From: Jaltomata sinuosa
Lineage: Eukaryota > Streptophyta > Magnoliopsida > Solanales > Solanaceae
Length of the DNA stretch: 64,000 nt
Assembly: GCA_003996215.1 (NCBI GenBank)
Contig: QJPP01000455.1
Coordinates: forward strand, 99,042-163,041
Reading direction: 5' to 3'
This document shows positions 47,893 through 58,937 of the stretch, piece after piece. Below the pieces are notes generated by a model that was given only the letters and a program-made list of their open reading frames with translations, was not told the DNA's origin and ran no database searches. A program made the position numbers and the translations under genes. The first letter of the stretch is position 1; each line of letters opens with the position of its first letter.

Positions 47893-49457
47893 TTACCCAT
47901 CGTTCGTCCCCAAACAATCAAACCCAAAATTACAGAAATAAAAGAAGGAAAGTGTGGTACCTAAATCCTCAAATAGTTGAGGGTACTTGTCCCGCATGTC
48001 CTTCTCGATTTCCCAAGTGGCTTCCTCAACTGAACGATGCTTCCACTGAACCTTTACCATGTCAATTACCTTTGTCCTCAACCTCTGTACATCCCGAGCA
48101 AGACTGGTTCCTCCTCATAATGAAGATCCTTATCGAAAAGTACCTCATCCCACTTAGTGATGAAATCCCCATCCCCATGGTATCGCTTAAGCATGGATAC
48201 ATGGAATACCGGATGGTCGCCTGACAAACTAGGTGGCAGTGCTAACCTGTAAGCCACTGGCCCTACAATTTCAAGAACTTCAAACGGACCGATGAACCGA
48301 GGGCTAAGCTTGCCCTTCTTACCAAACTGCATAACCCTTTCATTGGTGACACCTTCAATAATACCTGTTCACCAGCCTGAAAGTCCATGCCCTGGACTTT
48401 GCGGTCTACATACTCCTTTTGCCTGCTTTGAGCAGCCAACAACTTAGTCTGAATGCCCCTTTCCTTTTCCTGCACTTCCTTTACTAAGTCTACGCCCAGA
48501 GGCTTTACATCGCCTTCCTCAAACCACCCAACCGGTGATCTGCAGTTCCTCCCATACAATGCCTCGAATAGTACCATGTCAATACTGAAGTGGTAGCCAT
48601 TGTTGTACGAGAATTCGCACAATGGTAGAAACTGGTCCCAATGACCCCTGAAGTCCATCACACATGCTCTTACCATGTCCTCAAATACCTGGATCATCCT
48701 TTCCGACTGACCATCAGTCTGAGGATTGAAGGCTGTGCTAAAAGTGAGTTGTGTACCCAACTTTTTATGTAACTTTCCCCAGAACTTAGAAGTAAACTGC
48801 GTACCCCTGTCTAAAATGATGGACAGTGGTACCCCATGTAGTCTCACAATCTCCTTCACGTAGATCTTAGCCAATTGCTATGAATTATAATCTACCCTGA
48901 CTGGAATAAAATGAGCGGACTTGGTCAGCCTATCAACAATGACCCAAATTGAGTCATACTTCCCCAATGTCTTGGGAAGACCCATCACGAAATCCATGGC
49001 TATCTTTTCCCACTTCCACTCTGGAATTGGCATTCTCTGAAGTAGTCCTGCAGGTCTCTGATGTTCGTACTTTACTTGCTGGCAGTTATGACATTTGGAC
49101 ACAAAATCAACTATGTCCCTTTTCATCTCGGGCCACCAGTAACACTGCCTCAAGTTCCTGTACATTTTAGTCACACCCGGATGAATTGAGTACTGCGAAC
49201 CATGAGCTTTTGCCAGGATTTTTTGAATCATATCTTCCACCCGAGGAACACAATTCCTCTCCCTGAAATGCAACTCCACCAGAGTCTAACATGACATCTC
49301 TGGACTCCCCGGATATCACCTTACCTCGCAACTTACTCAGTTTCGGATCCTGAAACTGTTTTGCCTTTATTTTCTCTATGAAGGTGTCCTTGACCTTAAT
49401 GCTGGACAACAACCCACCTTGATCTGAAACACCCAAGTGCATGAACTTTGCCTCCAA
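47893..49457 (-). pseudogene. pol: T3 integrase and chromodomain remnant
   Basis: In sense order: the linker to integrase (49167-49457, 'MHLGVSDQGGLL'); the zinc-binding HHCC region at 48878-49279 ('HPGVTKMYRNLRQCYWWPEM', 'CHNCQQVK'); and the catalytic core with the three acidic positions in 'AMDFVMGLPK', 'LDRGTQFTSKF' and 'TDGQSERMIQVFEDM'. Then come the C-terminal 'GEQVLLKVSPMKG', 'LSPRFIGPFEVL' and the chromodomain end (47893-48081). There are stops at 48878 and shifts at about 49200, 48300 and 48080. The enzyme would insert the DNA copy; the chromodomain directs it to particular chromatin. Confidence 0.85.
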
Positions 49458-49481
49458 AGTCTGAATTTCGTTAGCTAGTTG

Positions 49482-50138
49482 TCATTTGGACACCCCCAAA
49501 CAAGCCAAGCTACCCATGCTAACAGTTTTCTGGCTTAATGCGTCTGCCACCATATTAGTCTTACCCGGATGGTACTGAATGGTCACATCATAATCATTTA
49601 ATAGCTCCATCCACCTCCTCTGCCTCAAATTGAAATCCTTCTGAGTGAATACGTGTTGTAGACTTTGATGATCTGTGAACACCTCACACATGACACCATA
49701 AAGGCAGTGTCTCCAAATTTTTAATGCGAAAACCACCACTGCCAACTCTAAGTCGTGAGTCGGGTAATTCCTCTCATGCACCTTCAACTGCTTGGATGCA
49801 TAGGCTATCACATTCCTATCCTGCATCAACACAGCACCCAAACCAGAATGTAAAGCATCACAGTAAACAACAAAGTCTTTACCTTCAACCAGCAAGGACA
49901 ATATAAGAGCCGTGGTTAGAAGTGTCTTGAGCTTTTGGAACCTCTCCTCGCACTTGTCGAACCACACAAACGGTACCTCCTTCTGCATCAGCCTGGTCAA
50001 GTGAGTAGCAATAGAAGAAAAATTCTTAACAAACCTCCGGTAGTACCCCGCGAGCCCAACAAAACTCCTCACGTCTGTCACAGTGCTAGGCCGAACCCAA
50101 CTCTTGATTGTCTTAATTTTCTGGGGATCCACCAGCAC
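49482..50138 (-). pseudogene. pol: T3 RNase H domain
   Basis: 'SFVGLAGYYRRFVKNFSSIA' marks the RT thumb/connection. Then 'FVVYCDALHSGLGAVLMQ' carries the first catalytic Asp, 'HDLELAVVVFALKIWRHCLY' the Glu, 'FTDHQSLQHVF' the next Asp, and 'NMVADALSQK' the last. The domain is open over 218 codons and continues the frame of the RT piece after one TAA. Confidence 0.85.
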
Positions 50139-50144
50139 CCCCCT

Positions 50145-50696
50145 TTATGACACTACTTGCCCCAAGAATGCCACGGAATTCAACCAAAACTCACACTTAG
50201 TGAATTTTGCATAAAGCTTTTGGTGCCTTAAGATATCCAACACAATACGAAGGTGATTAGCATGCTCCTCCCTACTCTTAGAGTAGATCAAAATATCATC
50301 GATGAACATGATAACGAAGGAATCCAAGTAGGACTTAAACACCCCATTCATCAAACTCATGAATGCTGCCGGTGCATTGGTCAAACCAAACGACATTACT
50401 AGAAACTTGTAATGTCCATACCGAGTCTGAAAAGCAGTTTTTGGAATGTCCTCAGGCGTAATCTTTAACTGATGGTACCCCGACCTCAAGTCAATTTTTG
50501 AGAACACTGATGCACCCTGAAGTTGGTCAAACAAATCATCTATACGGGGTAGAGGGTACTTATTCCGGATGGTCATCTTGTTCAACTCCCTATAATCTAT
50601 GCACATCCGCATACTACCATCCTTCTTCTTTACAAATAAATCCGGAGCACCCCAAGGCGAAGCACTGGGACGTATAGATCCCTTATCTAAGAGTTT
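50145..50696 (-). pseudogene. pol: T3 reverse transcriptase domain
   Basis: 'MCIDYRELNKMTIRNKYPLP', 'IDLRSGYHQLKI', 'TRYGHYKFLVMSFGLTNAPA' and the active-site box 'FIDDILIYS' (the usual YxDD as FIDD, common in this group). It is in frame with the protease piece upstream, from which a TAG (50697-50699) separates it, and with RNase H downstream, from which a TAA separates it. Confidence 0.88.
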
Positions 50697-51253
50697 CTAC
50701 AGCTGAGTCTTAAGTTCCCTTAACTCTGCCGGAGCCATACGATACGAAGGAATAGAAATGGGACGAGTGTCTGGCTCCAGATCAATACAAAAATCTATAT
50801 CCCTGTCCGGAGGCATACCAGGCAAGTCCGCTGGAAACACCTCTAAAAATTCAAAAACCACTGGAACTGACTCAATAGGCGGGTACTCCACACTATCATC
50901 TCGGAGATGAGCCAAGAAGGCTAGACACCCCCTCCCCACTAGCTTCCTAGCCCGAATAAATAATATTATCTTAACTGGCTTAGGCCTGTACACACCCTCC
51001 CACTCTAGCCTATCCTTACCTGGAATCTCTAAAGCCACAGTCTTGGAGTTACAGTTCAACACAGCATGATAAGGAGATAGCCAGGTCATACCCAAGATAA
51101 TATCAAAATCAGCCATATCCATAATTACCAAGTCTACCCAAGTAGGCAACCCCACAAACACAACAGAAAAGTCACAATATACATGAGTCACAATCACAGA
51201 CTCTCTAACCGGGGAAAGGGAATCAAGGATATCACAAATCAAATCCAGTGCGG
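50697..51253 (-). pseudogene. pol: T3 protease C-terminal part and start of RT
   Basis: 'MADFDIILGMTWLSPYHAVL' is the conserved protease end. 'VFPADLPGMPPDRDIDFCID' and 'SYRMAPAELRELKTQL' begin RT. The catalytic Asp region of the protease is missing because LTR C starts at 51254. The open frame runs on into the LTR by chance. Confidence 0.8.
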
Positions 51254-53488
51254 TGTCAACAACAAAGCTCAAAAGTGGTATCTCTGTATGTACCCCCTCC
51301 GGTGTCGATCGAGCCCAACAGGTAGGTTCTATGGAAGAACACTGTCCGTATAACTCTACTATGCCGTATACCCTCCCTCCGGCACATGCAACCCTAGGCC
51401 CCAGGTCCAGAACGGCAAGGTCCATGGAGGTCTTGGACCCTATACTAAAACTAATTATCAAAACATGTTATCCGGAAGCAAGTCTGGGTTCAAGCTAGAG
51501 ACCCAGTCTCGAATATGCATGTCCAGACCCTGTCCAGGACTAAAGTAGTGGGAAAAATATCTCAAAATCCCCTCCAAGGGTGCCCGGGCGTAGCCGGGTC
51601 TAAAATAATAGAAAGTCAACTCAGATGCTCGGTTCGACTGACGCTAAAGTTATCTCAAATCAGTAAGAAAACTCAACTAGCACCCCAGCCCTGCCGTGTC
51701 TAGCATTAATAGTAAAACTGGTGATAGAAATTATAATTTAACTTTCTTTTACCCCAAGAAGATCCACAAGTTAAGTCAAACAATTTCCAATTCATTTCCG
51801 TCGAAAACGGGCCTCTGGGGACATGCAAAGTTTAGAAAACAATTCAGTAGGTCCGAAGCCAAAACCATAGTAAAACATGGATAAATCCTCCTTATATGCA
51901 TGGAAATGATATGATCAAACACAAATAGCCTCCCAGCAGCTCACAATCGACCTATCGGCCCAGTAAAGGCCCACAGCTACTCAGCAAGCATAACCAGCCT
52001 AAAAGGATATTTCTATGTCCGGGACTCGCGGACATTCCCAATAACCCACCTTCTATGTTCCAGAGTTAACAAGGCCTCACCGGACCACAAGGGTGAATAA
52101 AACGTATCAAGCAAGTACTACAAACATCGGAGGAAGGAAAGTAGGCGGACATAAATAAAGCGGTCAAGGTCTGTGGTACCAACCTAATAACCCAACTCAA
52201 GGATGCCAGCTAGTACAATTTTATCCGATATATGCTAAGTCTAGGGAATATAGACCGTAACCTACCTGTCGTTCGATGACAAGCTCCAAGAAGACATGCT
52301 CCAAAAATGAACAATTTTGGCCAAGGGAAAAGGCCCCAAACTGCCCACTCAAGAGAGGGCTTAAAAGCTAGAATTAAAGAATGAGAATTGTGAATTAGGC
52401 AAGAATTACTTACCAAAATGATGGAATTTAAGCCAAGACGGAGAATCTTTCACACCCACGATCATGCAAGAGCTAGGAGGCAGTCACTACAATAATTTTC
52501 CAAGATTTTGGGATGACCAAAAATGGTGGATTTTAGAGGAAGACAAAAGAAAGAAAGTTGGGGAAGAAGATTACCAAGAATCGAAGAACCACGGATAATT
52601 GAAGAGCAAAAAGATTTTCCCAAGTCTAGGATTGATATAGGAGCAATTTGGGAGAGTGTTTAGGAGTTTAGAGTTGGGAAAGATTGAGCTAAAATGCTGA
52701 AAAAATGAAAACAAGGAAATAAATAGCAGCTGGAAAATGGCCAGCGCCATCGGCGCTTAAGGCCTGCCATAGGCTAGCGTGATCGCGCTGCCTGGGGACC
52801 ATTGGCGTTGAAGGTCTGCAGCTACAGGAAACCAGCTGCACTAAAATTCTCTATGGGGTGTTCCGGGCACAATCAGAAATTGATATTCAAAAACCAATAA
52901 TGTTAATAGAGTGGAAATGAAGTTTTGGACTAAACGGAATTGATCAAACTTCCATACGAGGTCGTTTCAGAGAAATGTTGACCCAAGTCAACACTAACGA
53001 ATAAGAACCCAAAGGCTCGAAATGAGCCCAGCTCACCCGGGACCCAAACCAATCACCTACCTGACCTAAACTCAACATTCTAGAGCTGATGGAATCATCG
53101 GATTTCAAATCTGACGCTCCGATCATCGAAAATCACCCAAAGTTACACTTTCAACTCCAAATGGCCTGAAAACAGAGAAAATAACACAAAAACCACACCG
53201 AAGTTCTCAGGCCTCAACTGAAGGTCCAACTAGACCAAACTAAACGCTACGGAGCTAACAAAACTGTCAGAATTCAATTTCGAGCATGTTAGCTAAGAAT
53301 GTTGACTAAAGTCAACGATGTTCTAAGTTAAAGCTCTAAAACAGGCAAACGGCCAAAACACCCAAACGAGCGACCAGGGTACCGAACTACCGGTCCCAAC
53401 AAGCCACAAATGACTTGGAGCCGCTACAGGCAAGCTCTAAAAATACAATAAATGCGCAAACGTGAAGATGACCGAAAGAGTCATCACA
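51254..53488 (-). repeat. LTR C (family B)
   Basis: 2235 bp from TGTCAACAACAAAGC to GAGTCATCACA, the same family as LTR B. Both ends are intact LTR ends, yet the left neighbour is T3 protease and the right neighbour is Ogre leader, with unmatched flanks (TGCGG and AGAAA). It may be the 5' LTR of the B element joined to T3 after a deletion, or a solo LTR whose surroundings rearranged. It has a GC-rich patch at 52748-52865 and a candidate core promoter (minus TATTTATT) at about 52717-52724. Confidence 0.8.
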
Positions 53489-53692
53489 AGAAAATATGAA
53501 CGGAATGACAATTTAAGTAAAGCAGTAACACATAAGACAGTTATATAATAGCAAATAAATATTTTATAACACATAATCATGATAAATAAAATGTCAAGCA
53601 ATTAAGGTAAAACAAACAAATATAAAAGCCTTAATTATTAACCTAAATTTGTTATGGTTTAGAACCTAAAATCTCCAGCAGAGTCGCCAAGA
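53489..53692 (-). other. Leader and primer site of the Ogre-type element
   Basis: A short non-coding interior remnant. The primer site is at 53673-53689 (minus TGGCGACTCTGCTGGAG), three bases from the LTR. Confidence 0.75.
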
Positions 53693-56600
53693 TGTTATAC
53701 CCCATTTTAACCAGGTCAAAGCGAAGTACAACATATTACTGATTCTTCAATTATTAACTTAAAGAGTCGCCACCTAATTATTTTTTAAAGGTAAATTAGG
53801 ATACTTAATTATTAACTAAAGTTATGCTAAACTAACTCTAATTAATGATCTACTTTAACTTATGCGGTTCTAGGTAAGGATTCTCGTTATCCTAAAGAGA
53901 AGGATTTAAGCATCCTTTAAGATCCACTAAATGCGGTTAACCGGCCAAACTTAGGTTGATAAAAAAAAAAGAGACTGAATTACAATTTAAGAGTTTTTAA
54001 AAAAATATACATATCTATTATAACTAGGTGCAAGTTTAGCTATTTAGAAAGTTTAAGGAAAAAAATGGTACAATCAATTAGAACTTAAAATTTAAAACAT
54101 AATGGCTTTACGATTGAAAATTTGAACATCATAAAATGACACTCTTTCCAAATCTTTTTAAGAATGGACCAAGTTAATTAAACAAAAAAGCTTCATTCTC
54201 AATGAGTTTTGTTTAAAAAGTTGTAGATGCTAGTTTGCAATTGAAAGAATATAACCCAAATATTTAAATAGACTAGCAAAATTTAAGAGGCTTTTGAATT
54301 TAAACATGGAAAGACTTGATTCCAAAGCAGTAGTTAGTTTCGGCAAAAAAGGAAAAATAAGAAATTAATAATTAATTACTCATAACTGATTGCTTCTTTG
54401 AAAGACATTAATTTGATTATAAAAATATTAGACAAAAGCCATTTAACTACGGAGCTAAGATTAATGTGACTTGTTGTGTCAAAAACATTTTTTTTTAAAG
54501 GAATTACTTGAACACAGACTGCTTCATATAAAGAAAATAAATGATGCCTTACGATATTGGTAAAACGATGGTGAAAAATATGAGCTCTTTTATATACTCA
54601 ACTACCCCTTTCTAAAGTTCAAGTGTTTTAGGCCTAATTCTTTTATCGACGAAATCAAATAATAAAAATAAAGACACTACTAATTAACTAGATTAACGAT
54701 CTCGCATAATCAAATAAACTCAGTTATTAATCTAGTGTTAAGAAAGAAATTCAACAAATAATCTCAAACTTGAGATAAAATCAAGTCACACAAATAAGCT
54801 ATTAACAACGAAAAGAGAGTTTAAAGGAATGATAAGGAGGAAGGACACCATATAAGCGACCCCCGAGCGTTTCGCTCGTTTTTCTTGCTAATGGATGAGT
54901 TCTAAGGAAGATGATGTAAGGTAACTCCAAGTGCGGGTATATCGAGTCGAGTCGAGTCTCGCCTTGAGATTCCACTCACGAGAGTCTCGAATTAAGACTC
55001 CATTTGCTCCGAAGTGTACATGTAAAAAAAAGAGAGAAATAAAAATTAGCAAATAATTTCAAATAATGTAACATTCTTTTCTTTAAAAAAAAAAAAGAAT
55101 AGCCAAGCACATAAGATGTAATCCCAATTGTGATAAGTCAGCCATACAGTTCTACATACACATTGTGCCATTAAAGAAAGCATATACCATGTTAACATGC
55201 TAGACTTTGAAATTACCGGCAGTGTTTTTATAATAAAGAAACTATAATCATATTACTTAAAAAAAATTAAGAACCTAGAGCTATACATTCAAACCAAAGC
55301 TGGTATCCACAAATATATTTTTTTATCATTCAACCAAAATATTAAGCCAAAAATTTAAAGAGAGCATGTTGTACAGGGACACACATCCTACGCCTAAAAT
55401 TATTTGTAAATTCAATTTTTGAATGTAGAAAAGACTTTAAGATTTGATTTTCGAAACATATCGTGGTTCTTAATACAAGTTTCAAACTGCTTAGCTACTT
55501 TCTTACATAATTCAAATGAACAAAACAATGAGCATGAATCTTGAACCCTTCAAATAAAATCTTAAACTCATGATTTCTAGTTAATTCTTGATTTTCATAA
55601 AGGCAGTAGTTTAACTAAATCCAGAAATTATTCAAAAACTAAATCTCATATGGTAAACATGATTTCTATGACATCAAACTAAATACAAAATAACTAAAAA
55701 GCCATAACTAAGTAAAGAGATAGCACTCTGATTTTTTAGCTTTAAGAGAGAAAAGGAGATGGCAAACACAAAATTAAGCAAAACACATGAGCTAACAACT
55801 ACAATGCTAGACATTTATATCTATGTGACATCCAGTTGAATGTTTATTTTTGTTTAACTAGCTGTTGCTGGAATCATAACTTCAGGTAAAACAAAAACGA
55901 AAAAAGAACAAAGATTTCTAATACAAGTTTAGACATAGAGTTTCCGGGCTTGCGACTAGCTGATATTTGAATCAGTTTTTTCCTAAATGATGTTTGTAAA
56001 TAAAGATATCTGAACTTGCACCATTTGAACGAGTAATAAACCTTAGGCATGATTTACCAAAAAAGATAACTAAAGAGTATGATATCTAGAATAAAACTTT
56101 AACCTTACATGAGTATTTTTAATAAAACAAATATGTGAAGAAGATTACATATTGACAAAAGAATAGAATATGATACTGACCTTTTGCGAAGCAGCAGACT
56201 CGGGCGTAGGTCTCGGATCTACTCGTTAAACTCAGACGGACGTTAATGGCCGAGGGAGCAACACTGAGTTATAATTGTGATTAACAACCAAATGCAGAGA
56301 GAGAGATATACAATGAGAGGTTTAGATAGCTGAATTTTTTAAAGCAGACAATGAATTTTCAAAGGAATCGAGGCAGCAAAACAAAAACTCCTTTTAAAGA
56401 GTGTGGCTGAAAAGTTAGAATATGAGGGGGGGCGGCTAAAAGTGTCCCCAAATATTTCTCCAACTCTTGGTATTTATAGAGGCGAATTAGGGTTAGGATT
56501 TGAGTTTTTGGACGGGATTTCTACATGAGCTAGCCATTTGAATTTCAAATCCTTGCTTGTGATTCTTGCTCAGAAACTTCAGAGGTCTTTTTGGCTTCTT

Positions 56601-56843
56601 GTTGACCAAATTAAAGGTGAGAGATATGAATAAGAGAAGAAGTGATATTTTGGGTTATTGTTTGGGCTAAAGGGCATTTGTTGGGACATGCTTGGACTGA
56701 TTCAGATTAGAATTGGATTCAAATTTGTATTAAATTTGAGGGAGGCTCGTTTTAGAGGAAGCTTTTGGGCTGAATTCGTTTGGCTACTTCCCTTCTTCTT
56801 TATAAATTATTTTAGGCTTCTAACGTAATAACAAATACACTAT

Positions 56844-56883
<40 letters not shown>

Positions 56884-57214
56884 GACGATAGTTAATGAAT
56901 GCTAAAAATAGGGATACAAAATATCGACTTATAACTAATTTAATAGGTACGTAACTTGAAATAAAGTAACGACAATAAATAATTTAAGAAAAAGAGGTGT
57001 AAAATGATAGTGATGATTCCGATAATAAAATATGTAATTTTAAGAAGTAATTTATAAAAACATGATAGCAACAATAACAATAGTAGTAGTAATAATAATG
57101 ATAATGATAATAATAATAATAGTAGTTGTTTAAATATAGTGAAAATAATATTATTAATTTAGAAGCTCGAGAAAATAAAAAGGGCGAAATGAGGGTCAAA
57201 ATTGGGTGTCAACA
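53693..57214 (-). repeat. Ogre-type 5' LTR
   Basis: 3522 bp, close to the multi-kilobase LTR length usual for Ogre elements. It has an (AT)n run at 56847-56879 and a TAA-rich stretch at about 57087-57122. It lacks 176 bases present in the 3' LTR, fused at TAAGAGAA (about 56633). It is followed by target duplication GTGAT. Confidence 0.88.
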
Positions 57215-58190
57215 GTGATTTTAGACGATTTTGATGAATCAGACTTTGAAACTCTTACAAAGAAGTCTAGGAGAGTGAGCCACATCAGCGACTCATCGTC
57301 TCGCTCTCATGGTTTGCCCATCGCGGCCCTGAGATCACTCTAGACCCTTCTATCAATCCCTAGCGCTAGCCGCCCAATAGGAGTTTGGGCTCGAGGTTAG
57401 GAGCTCCATATGACCAAGGACCTTTTTCTTTCTTGGGTCATCCTGCCAGTGATCCTTACATGCTAACTAGTCAATTCCCTGCTTTAGCAGGCGAGCCTTC
57501 ATCATCTAGAATAGTTCGCTTGTCCATTCCCGCAGATGTGGATTTCCAGTCTAGATCGGCCAAAGTAGCGAACTATTTCAGGCCCCTTGTTTCTCTTGAT
57601 GATTAGGTAACGCTGGATGCCATTCCAACTGAATGCCTGGCCAACGAGACTGTCCATGCCTGAGTAAGCATATCCTTCTTTTGCTATTTTTTGCCTAACA
57701 ACTGCCCCTTTTTCTTTTAATTCTTTATATTGCCCCACATTTCCCTTTTTCAGGCCAGTCTCCTAGCCGCAGATAATTTGTAGTGGTGGTAGAAATATCA
57801 ACGGAGTTTGGCACATTGCGCCGCACTAAAAGCGGACCTGAGCCTACTGCGTGACCAGTCTTTATTGGCTGAGTCCCTTGCCCAGTGCGACTCTGAGATT
57901 GATGCTCTTAGGCTCCGAATCGAAGAGGCTAAGATGGACAAAGAGGTCTTCTGAGCAAATGTCAAGGAACAACTTCTTAAATTTAAGAGGTTGGACATGG
58001 AGTGTGCAATGCAAGCAAAGGTAATTGATGGTCTGCTTCACCAATAAGACGTCCTGCGGGTGGAGCTTTGTGAGATACTTCATGGCACCACCCCCAACCC
58101 TTCGGATGAGATTGGGCCTTCGCATCCTACTGTGATGTCGGATCGTGCTGACGCTCTCAGTTTAAGGAGAAGATTTGTTCGCTTAAGGTA
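57215..58190 (+). pseudogene. ORF H, 3' part: acidic and coiled-coil region
   Basis: Continues the frame broken at 17140, starting 'ILDDFDESDFE'. A later frame (57385-57606) carries a proline/serine-rich segment. A canonical intron (GTAAGC...TTTTTCAG) spans 57664-57753. It is followed by an alanine/leucine/glutamate-rich segment with heptad-like spacing ('ALKADLSLLRDQSLLAESLAQ...EIDALRLRIEEAK'), most likely coiled coil. Several in-frame stops (for example near 57607, 57783 and 57951) make it a pseudogene. The order of parts, serine-rich head, globular middle, acidic linker and coiled-coil tail, fits the accessory ORF of Tat-type elements. That is inference. Confidence 0.45.
57664..57753 (+). 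other. Probable spliceosomal intron in ORF H
   Basis: GTAAGC donor, a T-rich 3' half, and a TTTTTCAG acceptor, 90 bases long. Coding-like sequence lies on both sides. Confidence 0.5.
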
Positions 58191-58937
58191 GCCTTCTCGC
58201 GAGGTGGGGTTTAAAGCTTTGTAGGACATCAATTGAGATTCAACTCACCTGGATAAAAATCCTCGAGGAGGTGAAATTCGGGCGACTGGATTTGAAGGTC
58301 GAGATAACCAAAGCCCAACACTTGATTGACCATTTGGGGGAAAACATTCCCCATGAATGCAATGGATTCGAATCCCCAGGTGGAAGTCTTGACTCAAAAT
58401 CTAGTGATGGTCCCAAGTCCAGCAAATTGAATTTTCTTTCCCCCTTATATTCCTTTTTTTGTACTTGTGTATTTGAGTTTTGCAATGGATATGGCATCTG
58501 TGTGTTCTATTGTTTTGTAAATAATGCTTTCTTTCTAGCAAGACTTTATTAAATGTTGGCCGCCATATAGCACCACCCTATTCCTTGGTCAAATGGCACG
58601 CTTATTTATGAATTTAGAGAGAGAGAGAGAGAGCGCTTCCCTTTCCCTTTTCTCCTTTCTATAAGAAGCAGGCCTCCCCTTATATAATTCTCCCATACCT
58701 AAGCAACTTAGTATATCTTCTAGATAGTAGTTGCAATATCTTATGACTTTGCCATTTTTTCTGCTCAGGCCCTTATTGTTTCAAGTTATTGCTTTCTCCC
58801 TAGTTCTTGCTCCGCCTTTGTCTTTGACCCCGGTGGTCCTTTATACTACCATAGTTACCAGCAAAGGGTTGATTAGGAACAAGAGGAAAGGCTGGAGGGA
58901 GCCACGACTCAACTTTTCTATGAGAGAGGCATTCCCT
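58191..58937. other. Decayed sequence between ORF H and element V
   Basis: No domain recognised. (GA)n at 58616-58634. An open plus frame at 58271-58552 follows the coding sense of H loosely but shows no conserved motif. Confidence 0.4.

Larger units (their letters stand above)
45688..51253 (-). mobile_element. T3: chromovirus-type Ty3/gypsy element, 5' truncated
   Basis: 3' LTR at 45688-47880, polypurine block, then minus-strand pol in the order (sense) protease, RT, RNase H, integrase, chromodomain. It stops inside the protease at 51253, where LTR C begins. Gag and the 5' LTR are missing. The C-terminal 'WKHRSVEEATWEIEKDM' segment is the end of a chromodomain, marking the chromovirus branch (probably Tekay-like). 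Frame breaks in every domain show it is inactive. Confidence 0.8.
17141..57214 (-). mobile_element. Ogre/Tat-type LTR retrotransposon spanning 40 kb with nested insertions
   Basis: LTRs at 17141-18660 and 53693-57214 share start TGTTATACCCC and end GGGTGTCAA(C/A)A. The outer flanks share GTGAT. The sense strand is minus. The primer site next to the right LTR reads TGGCGACTCTGCTGGAG, the type reported for Ogre elements and attributed to an arginine tRNA. The polypurine tract lies right of the left LTR. Interior pieces that I assign to it are 18661-23597, part of 32344-34690, and 53489-53692. The gag C-terminal half is of Ogre type. No protease, RT or integrase of this element is visible, so it was probably non-autonomous or lost pol. 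By eye the LTRs differ at about 6-7 percent of aligned sites over the first 250 bases. Confidence 0.85.
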
